A stretch of DNA of 64,000 nt. Origin: Cheilinus undulatus (taxonomy: Eukaryota; Chordata; Actinopteri; Labriformes; Labridae). The DNA is taken from assembly GCF_018320785.1 (NCBI RefSeq), contig NC_054868.1:43469874-43533873 (forward strand), read 5' to 3'. The translations under genes were made by a program, and so were the position numbers. Shown here piece after piece: positions 10,901 to 23,500 of the stretch. The notes under the pieces were generated by a model. The model made no database searches. It had not been told where the DNA came from and was given only the letters and a program-made list of their open reading frames with translations. Numbering within the stretch: position 1 is the first letter of the stretch; the number at the start of each line of letters is the position of its first letter.

Positions 10901-13900
10901 TTACTTTTAAGACAAAAGGTAACTAATGACGGATTACTTGAATTATAAATGCCTTACAGGTTACAGCAAGAAACTAATCTTTTTTTTTTTTTTAGCTCTT
11001 TTCTACCTTTTTAACCCATTACCCTCACTAAGTACACTGAAAATCCTATACCACACAGGTAGGAACTGGTAAAAGGAAGGAGTGTTTTAATAGTTCTGAT
11101 GTCTGTTGGAGGTAAATCATTGTCCCCACATTTACCTGGAACCCCTCTCACTAAATTTGCCCACTTTGGCTATCACTCCCCTTGTGTGAGTGTACCCTTA
11201 GTCGAATAAGCACATACACTCTTTATGTAAACTCTCCAAAATAACTACTGTTCCCAGACTAGGCAGAGTAATCTAAAACAAGTGCCACTCCTTCTGTGGC
11301 TAACTGAGTTAACAATTTAACAGCAGATACACTTAGCACAATGGCTTTTGATGTAACAAAGTTATCTTTACATTAGAAACCATTTATTCTTTTGTTTGTT
11401 AGTCATAGAGTTGTGTTTTTACATATTTATATGCAGATGCATGCATTTGCACACACTTTGCTTTAGTGGTATCTGTCCTTCCTCAGTATTTAGGACTAAA
11501 GCTCTGATTATTCAACACATGACTATTGATTTTGTTTGAAATGTCTACATTGTGCAAAATGTTTGGTGTTGTGTTATGACTGACTAGACTAAACTAAACT
11601 AAACTAAATTAAGGTAAGGACCTGAACACAAGGAATCATTGCTGCTGATTTGTCCCCAATGAAATAAATGTTTCACACATCTATTTTATAAGACAGGTAT
11701 GTAGGAGGGCAACAAAAATTCAAAGAGAACTCCCCTACACTGTCTAACTTGCAAAAGAAAGCAATTTTTTTGCAATGTTTCAGTACAAAACCTTCATTTT
11801 TTGTTAACTTTTTACCGAAGAACTTTGGTAAGAAAGTGTACTTGCAGGTGCAAACCACCTCAGAGGCAGTACGGAAAACATGTATGGTGTTCATCAGTGG
11901 GTTTGACCTGATGGAGGTCAGAGAACAAACATGTCTGCTTCCTACTGAAGCTGCTACACTGCAGCTGTCTGCTCTATAATAAAAAATATTCCATATTTTA
12001 TTGTTATTGTTGTGCTGCCAGTGTAGCAGTGCTACAAAGGCCCCATAACCACTTACTGAGGTTGGCATTTAGCGGCATTTTAATACTTGTCTATTCTTTT
12101 TTCCTTCTGTAACCTCTCTGCATTATACAGTGGGCTCATTATTTTCCTCTGAGGCCTCTGTTATGAAACTCAGTGTGGTTGTGTAAAAGTTTTAGAGACT
12201 TTACAGTCTTAAAGGCTGGATTATGAGGCCATAACTGTGAAAAATATGAAATACATAGCCCCTCAGACAAAGAGGGGTTGTGGCAAGCACTTTTAAGCTT
12301 CCAGCTAGTTTGTGGCTGATCAGTTTCTGCATAAATGTGGAGGAAAGAGGGGTTTGCTAATCAGAAGGGAAGCACTAAGCAATCAGTGAGTTTAAAGGCT
12401 TCATTATACGGTTTGTCTTTATGGCTAGGGTGCACTTTGGTGAACATAAACAATCCAGACGCTATTTGACATTTAGAAAAAGTGGCTAAGAAAGAAGAAT
12501 ACAGTGTTGTGTTAGAGCAGTGTGTTTTAGATGTTTCTACTTTACCCTTGTTTGAATTTCCGGGAGGAGTGGGGCTGTTCTCTTGAAACGTTTTCTGTTT
12601 AAGTTTGTGTTTTTGAGCCAGACTGTGGAAGAATCCATTCAAAAGCTTTATAACTGAGGGAGATTAGGGTCCAAATCTGTGTTAGCTGTTGTAATAGGCT
12701 TACTTTGCTCCCCATTGTTCATAATTAATTAGTTCTGGACCTCTCAAGTTGTGTTTCAAGCAGACTCAGCGTTGTGTTACAGAAGTCGTCTGGCAGAGAG
12801 AAGAGAAAAGTGTGTGGGTTGTATGACAGTGTATTTGCATTGCTCCCCACTGTATTTTAATGACATTTGACTGTCAGCCATACTGAACTGAGTCAGGACT
12901 GTGACTTCATCGTAGTAGTGACTAATCTGTTTCCTTTAAATCAAAGACTCTTCTGTAATCCTTTTTCATCACTAACATTGCTTTAAAATGGCTTATGGTG
13001 CTTGTTACTTCAATTAAAAGGGAAAAGGCTTTTGTTGTTTTAGTTTAATTAAGTGATGTTGTTCAGTACAGTCAAATTTTTTGAGGCACAGAACAGACTA
13101 AGGCTGTAAAAATGTTGATACTCCAAAAAATGTTTCATACCTTTTCTTTTAAATGCACAATAAACCAAAACAATAACAATCAATGACAAATAGAGAATTA
13201 CTGCCCAGTTCTGCACAACTCTAGTGTTTCCATGCTTGGAAAGAGAACTCTGTTTAATTAAAAATACATACAGTATATATTTTCCATAAGGCAGTGGTTC
13301 TCAACTGGTTGAGCCTCAGGACCCTCCATCACTCAGAAATTGCGATCCAAATTTCTGATATTCTTTGATCAATCTGATTTATTTCAAGAAAAAGTACATT
13401 TGGGCCATGTACAGTACAAAACAAGCATGTTTTAAAGATTTTTCATGGATAATTGGTGCAATTTTTCTTTGCAGAAAGACATTTGCAACCCACCAAAAAG
13501 GTCATGCCACCTACTTATGAGTCCTGATCCACCAGTTGGTGGATTTACTAACTACTTTCACATAAAGAGGAAGAAAATGTCCATAAAGGCCTCTTTTAAC
13601 TGCTTTTCTCCCTCATTATGTGAAATTCATCCATGAAACAAAGACTATTTAGTCATGATGTTCCTAGGCGAATAGTTTTGCATAAAATTTAACTGTATTT
13701 AGCTGACTACTCTAAAATCAAGCAAACACAGAAAACAGTCAAAATCATGCACCATTTAAACTACTGATGCACGTGGTTATCTGGTTAAACCGTCTAATTC
13801 GTACACAAATTTAGATGGTACAAGATTTACGAGTTGATTAAACTAAGAACCATTATTTTTTCAAAGTACAGGCCTGAAATCCCAGTCAAATGCTCTTTAA

Positions 13901-16900
13901 AACTGTAATGAAGCCCCCTGCCACTAGTGGCTGCTGTAACTTCAGTTAAATAGCTGCTGCTTTCCTGCCAGAGCTTTCCTTCAGCACGTCACTGGACGTA
14001 AAAATGGAAAGCTTCGCAACTGGTATGTCACAGGAACATTGCGGTATGACAGTTTTGGTTTTTCATATTCATTTTTATTCTTGGTCTTTAATTTATTCTG
14101 GAATTTTATATATCTAGGTTTTGACTTATTTCTAACTTGACATGTTTGCGGTTAAACCAGATTTAAATAGGCATGGGAAACAGAAGCCTGGAAACATCCT
14201 TGATTTATATCAGATGGGTCACAGCAGCTGTTTGTGAGTAGTGTGAAGCTGGTATACATAGCTGATGTTAGCATTGCTAGCACTGCTGTCATTCTGGTCT
14301 ATTTGCAAATTAATGTCAAATGCCTGGTCTCATCAGTTCACCATTGTTTACATTCAGCTTTAGGGAAGATCACGGCATAATGGCAGTTGCCGTTAAGCAC
14401 AGCAAGAGGGGCAACTACAACTTCTTAACAGTCTTGAAGGAGCATCTGACTAGGATTGCTGGCTAAACTGATTAGAATATGGATAATCGGTTCAACCAAC
14501 TAATAATTTTGTTGCCTCATACAGAGCCAGTAGTAAATATAACTTATGCAGTGCAGTTTTGTGTTGGACAGAGTTTTCAATTCAGTAAGCATGCGTGCTT
14601 GGTGGAGGTGAGCACACAAGCTCACATACTCAATTTAGAAATGTATTTGGATCACAACATTACAGGGGTTGGACTCTCAGTAGCAAATATTAAATGTGGT
14701 CCATCACAAGTGGCAGCATGAAACATAAATTAGACACAGCAGCAGAGACAGCAGGCAATAGCTCTCCGTGATTGCTCATGTAGCAGCCTTTGATGTAAAA
14801 TTCAGCATTTTCACAGCACAGTAAACATGTGGTATCTTTCACTTTAGCTCTGCCATAGCTTGACAAGACATGACAGTTATAACATTTTAGAATTCCCCAA
14901 GCTTTGAAGACTGTTGGAAAGATTTGAAGTTATGTAAGTACTTAACACAAACATGTATGTGCAACAGGAATTGTTATTTTTAAACTTAATGTAGATATTT
15001 CAATGCAACAACAGCATATTTTACCTTTAAACAATACAACTTCTTTTATTCTAATTAAGAACAGTAAACGAACTGAAGCTTTGAAACATACAAGTACTGG
15101 GAAGGAGAAGTCCATCAAGAATTACAGTCTAAATCCTGCACTGTTGCTCAAAAACAATGCCAATATTTGTCACCTTGGACTTGAGGGCCCTCATGATACA
15201 GACATTATAGGTTTGGCTGAGCAATATTTTGAGTTTTATAGATATGTCAATGAGTTTTCCAGTGAGAATGTGGGGCACCAAGGATCACTGTTTAGGTTGC
15301 AGTGGTATTGAAACAGGTTTCAAGAACATTTGATTTTACTAGTATCACGCTGAAGCTAAAACTCTGGCGTTATGACCCTACAACAGGCATCACTGTCTTC
15401 AAGGACGGTCTGTGGAAATCAGAATCTTTTTGTACCTGTACTGTACTGTACATTCACAAAGTGTTAAGACCTCCTTCACTTTTTTACATTTTGTTATGTT
15501 GCAGCTTGATGTTACAATTGTTTAAATTCATTTTCTCTTATTAATCTACACTCAGTAACCCATCATGGCAAAGTGAAAGTGCAATTTAAGAAGAAAAAAC
15601 TGATTTAACTATTCAGACCCTTTACTCAGCACTTAGTTGAGGCACATTTGGGAGTAATTACAGCCTCAAGTCTTTTTGAATTTGCAACAAGCTTTGGCAC
15701 ACCTGGATTTAAGGATTTTCCTGCCATTCTTCTTTGCAAATCCTCTCAGGCTCAGTCAGTCAGGTTGGATGAACTGTCGGTGGACAGCCATTTTAACGTC
15801 TCTGCAGAGATGTTTGATGGGGTTCAAGTCAGGGCTCTGTCTGGGCCACTCTAGGACATCCACAGAGTCGTCACTAAGCAGCTCCTGTGGTGTCTTGACT
15901 GTTGTGCTTAGGGTCATTGTCATGTTGGAAGGTGAACCTTCAGTCCAGTCTGAGTATCTGGTTTTCATTGAGGATATCTCTGCACTTACCAGTCTCCTTG
16001 TCCCTGCTGCTGAAAAACACCCCCACAGCATGATGCTGCCACCGCCATGCGTCATTGTTGGGATGGTACTGGGCCTTTTCAAATCAGGTCCAATCAATGT
16101 AATTTACCACAGGTGGACCCCAGTCAACGTGTAGAAACATCTCAGCAAAGATCAAGAGAAATTGGAGGCACCTGAGCTCAAGAGTTCTTGTTTGTCTTAT
16201 TGTTTGAAATGTTTTGTGTAACACACAAGAGCCCCAAAAGTGATCAATTGAAGCATCACATGAGAAGTCACTCCCACGTTCTAATGGATAAAGTTACTGT
16301 TTTTGTCAGTGGAGTTAAGCAATGTTAAAGTGGTGATTAAACGCCTGTTTCTGGTGTCAAAATAGCACCCTGTTCTGTATCAAAAAGGCCTTTGTTGTTG
16401 CACAAACAGCCAAACAGTTTCTCTCTTTATTGGTGAAATAACATCATAAACATTAAAGCAGGTGTACAGTGCGACAGATTACACAAAGGGTGAAGTTTGC
16501 AGGGATGCACTGATAAATGATAAGTTTGGGAGTAGATATATTTTGGAAGCAAATAACAGAACTTTTAGTGGCTGCAGCAGTTTGCTCCTATTAGTCAGTG
16601 ATTGTAAATAATTTACAAACCTTTAAATTTCACCAAGCCAGACAGCCTTTGTATACTCAGACTGGCGTCATAAGAGAGCACCTGTGCTATTTGTCATCCA
16701 GCTAAATTGAAATATCTATCTTCCAGGTCCAATAGCTCCATTGTGGAGGACATACGGCGAGGAGAGGGAAAGATTTACGGAGCGGAGCTGCTCAAAGACT
16801 TGCTGAGGCTCCTGCCTGACGCAGAGGAGGTCTGTATTCTTTCACCAGTACTGAATGTACAAAAAAACAATACAGCCTGCTCAACTTCCTCCTTTTTTAT

Positions 16901-17490
16901 CTCCTCAAACAGATCAAGAAGCTTCAGTCGTTTAAAGGAGACCCAGGCAAGCTGACACTGGTCGACTCCTTTATGTTCCTCTTGATCCAGGTGCCCCGGT
17001 AGGTGGATTTCTATGGTGTTTACATAATGTAGTTTTGGATAAAGGAACATTTTAGAACAGCCTACCTGTCTACAGTGTGGGGGGGGGGGGGGGTCAGTAA
17101 AGGATGACGGTTTATCCAGTGTCAAGGGATTTATTATTATTTTTTCAGGATAGGTTTGTGATTTATGGGAGCTCTCCTGAAGTAGTTTGACTGTAAAACC
17201 AGGTTTGAGTGTCAGGAGATACATCTGTCAGCTCCACTGATACTCGTTTTAAGACATATCTACATTTAAAGTGACTATCCCTCACAAAAAAAATCCATCC
17301 CCTCCTTTATTATGGTTGATAACAGCCTCCAGAGTAGGATACACCCCATATTATCACAAAATTAACCATTTTTGCTTTGTCTAACAGATTTGAGGTACGG
17401 ATCGAGGCCATGGTGCTCCGTGAAGAGTTCATCCCTTCCTGTAATGTAATGAGCAACGAGATCGATGTTGTCCGTGTGGCCACTAAAGGT

Positions 17491-17531
<41 letters not shown>

Positions 17532-20500
17532 CATGTGCCAAGACAGGTAACCCAGATATTTGAGCTGTCAGTGAGCACAACAGAGTATAGGAATGTGTCA
17601 CCTGAGATACTGACTGGAAAGACAGCGCTGTTTCATCTTTTACTCTTTCATGTGTCGTTACGCTGGTTGCATATTAATACTTTTACTTTGCTTTGTTATA
17701 GTTGATAAAATAGTACTGTCAGACAATATCTGGAATGTTTCATGCACCACAGTAGCGGCATATGCAGCATTTAGTCAAAGACAGATACAAAGATGCATAC
17801 ATGAAAACACTGAAAGCCAAGACAAAGCTGTTTAAAAGGTTTTATCACATGCACACTACTTGGACAAAAGTATTCAGCCGCCTGGCCAATACACTAACAG
17901 GGACTGTAATGGCATTGTACTCAAATATATATACTTAAATGTGGATGAGGCTCCCCTTTTGCAGCTATATAAGCCTGCACTCTTCTTAGAAGTCTTTCAA
18001 CAAGATTTTGGAGTGTTTCTGTGGTAATTTGTGCCCATTCATTCTGTCGAGCATATATGAGGTGAGGCACTGATGTTGGATGAGAAGGCCTGGCTTGCAA
18101 TCTCCATTTCAGTTCATCCCAAAGGTGCTCAATGGGGTTAAGTTTAGGGTTCCATGGGTATTGGTCAAGTTCTTCCACACCAAACTAATCAAACCGTGTC
18201 TTTATAGTCCTTGCTTTGTGCACTGGGGCACAGTCATGTTGGAATAGAAAAGGACCTTCCCCATACTTCCTCCCGGCACGTGCTAGACCCAGACCCGCCC
18301 ATCTGACTGCCAAACAGAGTCTTGATTTGTCACTGCACAGAACATGTCTCCACAACTCCACAGTCCAGTGTCGGTGAGCTTTACACCACTCCATCTGCCA
18401 CTTGGCGTTGGACTTGGTGATGTGAGTCTTGTATGCAGCTGATCAGTCATGCAAACTCATTCATGAAGCTCCAAACACACAGTTTTTGTGCTCACATTAA
18501 TGCCAGTGGAAGTTCAGAACTCTTCAGCTATTGAATCAGCGGAACGTTACGCACCATGATCCTGAGCCGACTTGACCTGCTTGGTCTTCCTCTTCGTGGC
18601 TGGATTGCTGTCGTTGCTGTTCACACATTGTCTCGTTGCAAAGATGGAATCCATCACTGCGCTTGAAGTCACTGATCTCAACCTTTTTGATATCACAAAT
18701 GTTTGCAAATGGAGACTGCATGGGTAGATGCTTGATTTTAAACACCTTTGGCAACAGGTCTGATTGAAACACCTTAATTCAATAATTACCAGGTGTGGCC
18801 AAATACTTTTGTCCATATAGTATATAACCACATCCATGTCCCATATATTTTCTGAGTATTTCTACACAGACGAAGGACCTGAAAAAAATCACCCAGTGCT
18901 TTATTTTGCAGCCTGTGTCGTTTTAGCTGAGTCACTCTGTTTGCCTCTCAGAGCTGTATTGGATTTTTCTTAAACCTCCTCTACAGTTCTGTGACCTTTT
19001 CACTGCATTGCAGAGCCGTCACTTCAGCACTGCAAGGGACAAATTAATCTGGACTTTTCTGACAAATTTTAATTAAAAATTTAACAGTTTTTACTTTCAG
19101 ACTTGCTGTTGATACTAAAAAGACTCAAGTTTAAATGCCAAATTGATTTCAGTTGATTTGAATTAGGAGTGGGCTTGGTTGTTGCTCTGTGTGGAGGTAG
19201 CAATGACAGTAAAGTAGTGTGTGATGAGAGGATGTGATGCTCTCTAATTAAGTTTATATTGATCTCATCCTGTAGATCTGATGAACTGTGAGGAACTTCA
19301 TGCCATTCTGCATCTGGTGCTGCAGGCTGGAAACATCCTTAACGCCGTGAGTCACAATTATGTTCCCATAATGCTTTTAAACGCTTAAACCATCTCAATC
19401 AGGGGGATAAGACTGGCTTTATTTGAAAGATTTTTAAAGGAAAAAAACAGTCATTTTGATAGATTCAGTGCTTTACTTCTTCCTCTGCAAACCTAGGTAC
19501 TCCTGCTGAGACATACATTATGGGAAATAAATCACAGTATTTATGCCAGAATAAATGGTGTATTAAAGTAAAAACATTCATCATAAAGACTGGAAACAAA
19601 GAGAGACAGTTAGCCATACTCTTTGTCAATCTTTCCACACCTCTGACCTCAATAGTTAACATCATGGGTCACGTTTGGTCATTTAATTCAGGTGGTTAAT
19701 CCTGAATAAAATGGCCTTATACAGACCTTAAATGGATCCAGGATACTGCCAGTAGCCTTTTGCTAGGCTAAGCTAAACTTCTAAGCTGCTGTTCTAATTT
19801 CCCCTACAGACAAGCAGTTGTATAGATCTTCTTATTGAACTCTTAGCCTCAAGAAACAAAGCATATTTCTTAAATGTTGACCTAATTCTTTAATACTTTT
19901 TGAAAAAACAGCTGAGGTCTATGGCAAAGATAAATGGACTGCATTGAGCTTTAGCGGCACAGGCTATACTTGTTTGCTGATTAAGTTGTGTTTTCGTCAT
20001 TATTTGAGTTTTTTTCCTAGAAGTAGAGCACTTTAGCAGAGCTATTATTTTATCATCAGTTTCTCATTATACTGAATTTTCTCTGTGTCGTTTCAGGGCG
20101 GCTATGCTGGCAACGCTGCTGGTTTCAAGTTGTCATCTCTCCTCTCACTGGCTGATACCAAGGCAAACAAGCCCGGGATGAACCTGCTGCACTTTGTTGC
20201 CATGGTCAGTGAAGGCTGCAGTTATACTGCTGTGTATGATGCTCATAATATTGCAAAATAAAGCAAGGGAAGGATTTAAACATGAATTTTAAGTATAATA
20301 GTAATATTTTGGTATTTATATACAGTCATATGCATAGGTGTTAGGCATGTAGGGCGCTAAGGATTCATCAGAGATGTGCCACATGTGCCAGTCACTCCAG
20401 GTGATCCCAGTGGGTTTTGGACCTTGGGACATCCTAAGCATGACCAGGGGCTTGTGGCAACCCTTCTACCCACCTGGACAGTAACCTAGGTCTTGCTTAC

Positions 20501-23500
20501 TCAGCCCTGCAGGTGTAGACTCTGTTATTTTTTCAACAGATTATTTCCCCATACCCCTGCTTATAGGACATCCGGAGCACAAACAGGGTTGTGTCATTCC
20601 TCCTTCCCATCAGCGGTGCTCTCAGGCGTGCTTACTCACCATTACACACCTTACTTCAGCCACATGTTTTGGACCAAACCTGCCTACAAGTTCTGTTCAG
20701 TTCTGAATGTTTTTGATACCATGAATGTGTTTGTTTTTAGCTTTATTTACATGTGAATAATCTAATATACTAGTGTGTAGTGAATATTTACTCCATCAAC
20801 ACAGCTGATTCAAATAAGGTTTAAAATTCTTGATGGTTCTAGTAAAAATCTAACTTTTCTGATACAACAGTGACAAAAAAAAATTGGGTTCTAGGCTACG
20901 AGGGTTAGATTTTTTTTATTTGATTGCCAAAAATTGCATTCAATATCCTGCACATGGTCCAAAATGTGAAAAAACTTTGGAGATGTTTCCATACAGTGTG
21001 CAGAAGTTTGCCTGAAGTTTTCACTGGACTCATTCTTCTCCTGTACTCCTGTTCTCCAAAACAGACACACATATTTTTTAAAGCTTTATTTCATTTCTAT
21101 ACTACTAGTCATTGAAATAATGGGGATTGTTTCATTTTAAAGTGTATGATAATAAAAACTGTCCTAGAAACAAACTTTTAGACTACTTTAGATTTAAAGT
21201 AGTTTTGCACAACTGAAATTCATTTAAAGATTTTGTGACACTTTTTTTTAGTGGGCACTAATCACCTAGAATTTTTATAGTAATACATGGTAATTATTTA
21301 GTAATTTCTCAAGAATAAGGTGGTAATTACAAGAATGAAGTTGTAATAACCTTGTAATAAGGCAGCATTTCACCGAGTAATAACTTGGGAATCTTGCATA
21401 TTAAGGAAGTATTCACCTAGTAATAATGTAATTCCTTGTAATATTGTGGCAACTTTTTTCCTCCCCTAACCCTGACCTTAAAAATTACTTGAAAATTATT
21501 CAGGAAGGACTCACTTTAATCTAAAGGACCATAATAAAGGAATTGCCAACTTAGATAGAAAATGATCATTTTATTTCTAAGAAATAACTTGATAAAATAC
21601 CACCTTATTGCCAGAGAATTGCCACAAAATTACCAGGGTTAGGGTTAGAGGGCTAGGATTTGGGTGAAATACCACCTAATTACCAGAGAATTGCCACAGT
21701 ATTACAAGGGTTAGGGTTAGAGGTCTAGGGTTAGGGTAAAATACCACCTAATACCAGAGATTTCCCTAAATAGTGTGAAGAATTACTCCACAATTAATAC
21801 ATTATTACGAGTTAAATCCTTCTGTAATATTAATAAATTATTACTTTGTAATATGGGAACCTATTACTTGGTATTTACACTTTATTCTAGGGGAAACTGC
21901 TAGATTAATGCACTTATTACCCTACAATTACAAGGTAATTAGAGCCCACTAAAATAAAGTGCTGCCAAAAATTTAAAACTGTTTCAAAGTCTTAAGCAGA
22001 CACTTTTGACCAAAGAGATTTACATCTGAAAGTAAATACAACACAGGGAAAGATCTAGACAGGAGGAAACAACATCAGTAAGAGCCACGAGTCCAGTCAG
22101 ACACAGGTGCTACCGTGCAGTGCTAAAGGTAATGCACACAGTTTATAGTAGCTTTTCCTCCCTAAATATATCAGTCAGGTACCTGTATAATATCTGGACA
22201 AGAATTTATCAAATTAATATTTAATTTTAGAAAGTCTGTGGTTCACACTGCCGGCTACACACAAAGCTTTAAATGTGTGAGATCAAAAACAAAAGTAAGT
22301 GTTTTAGTCCAGCAGAGAAAATTCAGACATAGTTTTGTATAAATGTTTCACAGCATAGGTGCTTGTGCAAACAGACAAGTGCAAAGACAGTAGGAGGGCA
22401 GGTGGACAGCAGATGGTGACAGGAAACAGAAAAGAGCCAAGAGAAGCTTGCCAGGCTTATATAACCAAACAAAAGAAAGCCCTCCACACTGCAGTGATGC
22501 TACTTAAAAATGAGCTGTAACAAACACAAGGATTTAAATTGTTTGTGCTTCTCTTCATACACAGGAGGCAAAGAAAAAAGACGAGAATCTGCTCAAGTTT
22601 CCAGAGAGACTTCAGGATGTCCAGAGTGCTGCCAGGTACGCAGTTAGTGATATTTTGAGACAAGTTTTTCAACATTAGCCTCTCTCACTCATGCACTACA
22701 CTCATGAAGATTTACCAGCTTCACTCACAGAGGGTGCAATCCACTGAATCTGTACATATGACTTTATGCAAACTTTTTGTCCCAGCTGCCCCTGGTTTAA
22801 TGTTAGTGTGAAGTTTGGATGAGCTAATGTATGAAAAATGAAAGTCAGAAACATTAACTGCAAGAAAGAAGACAGGGTGTTGATGTCACTCAGGTTAAGC
22901 AGTGTCTGCTCTGTTGTCTTCACTGCTCACCTCAGATGTCATTACATTGTTTTCAAGTTTGAGTTTGTCTTTCTGATACAGCCTCATACTTGTATCTGAT
23001 ATATAAACACAGTATCTGCCATGTAATTTGCCGTATTTTCAGTTGTGAGAGTGCTTTAGATGAAAAGGGCCTTATTTTGACAGCAAGCTGACGATTTTGG
23101 GCGCGTCTGTCTCAGTAGTGCCTCTTACACCTGGCATCTTTAAGAGCCAGGTGCACCTGCAGGCTGGTGCCTCAAGCTGCTTCATTTAACTTTCCTCATT
23201 TCATTGGGTCACAGAGCACACACAGGGAATATTTGATGGATTTAAGAGGTCAGCAAAATCAGGATCCACTGTAAAGTTAAGCTGTGATAACCATATTTTA
23301 TTTTTAACCTGCATAATAACCACTCCAATCAAAGCAGCAAGAATAAATTTTATTTATTTATACTTTAGTACCACAAAGCATTTTCAAAAAGAAAACACAT
23401 TTTCTTAAAACCTAATTACCATTTTTGGTAATGTTGACGATGTGGATAGGCACATTAAACTAACCCATGTGAAAAGTAATCTCAGACTTTAAAGCTAAGC

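Larger units (their letters stand above)
9692..16726. other. fhdc1 intron 2
   Basis: 7.0 kb. Contains two hAT-like elements (10419-10744, 13292-13545), a short AAACT run near 11583-11613 and a deleted Tc1 element (15455-16190). 10750-13290 and 13550-15450 hold no recognisable gene or defined repeat. Confidence 0.8.
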
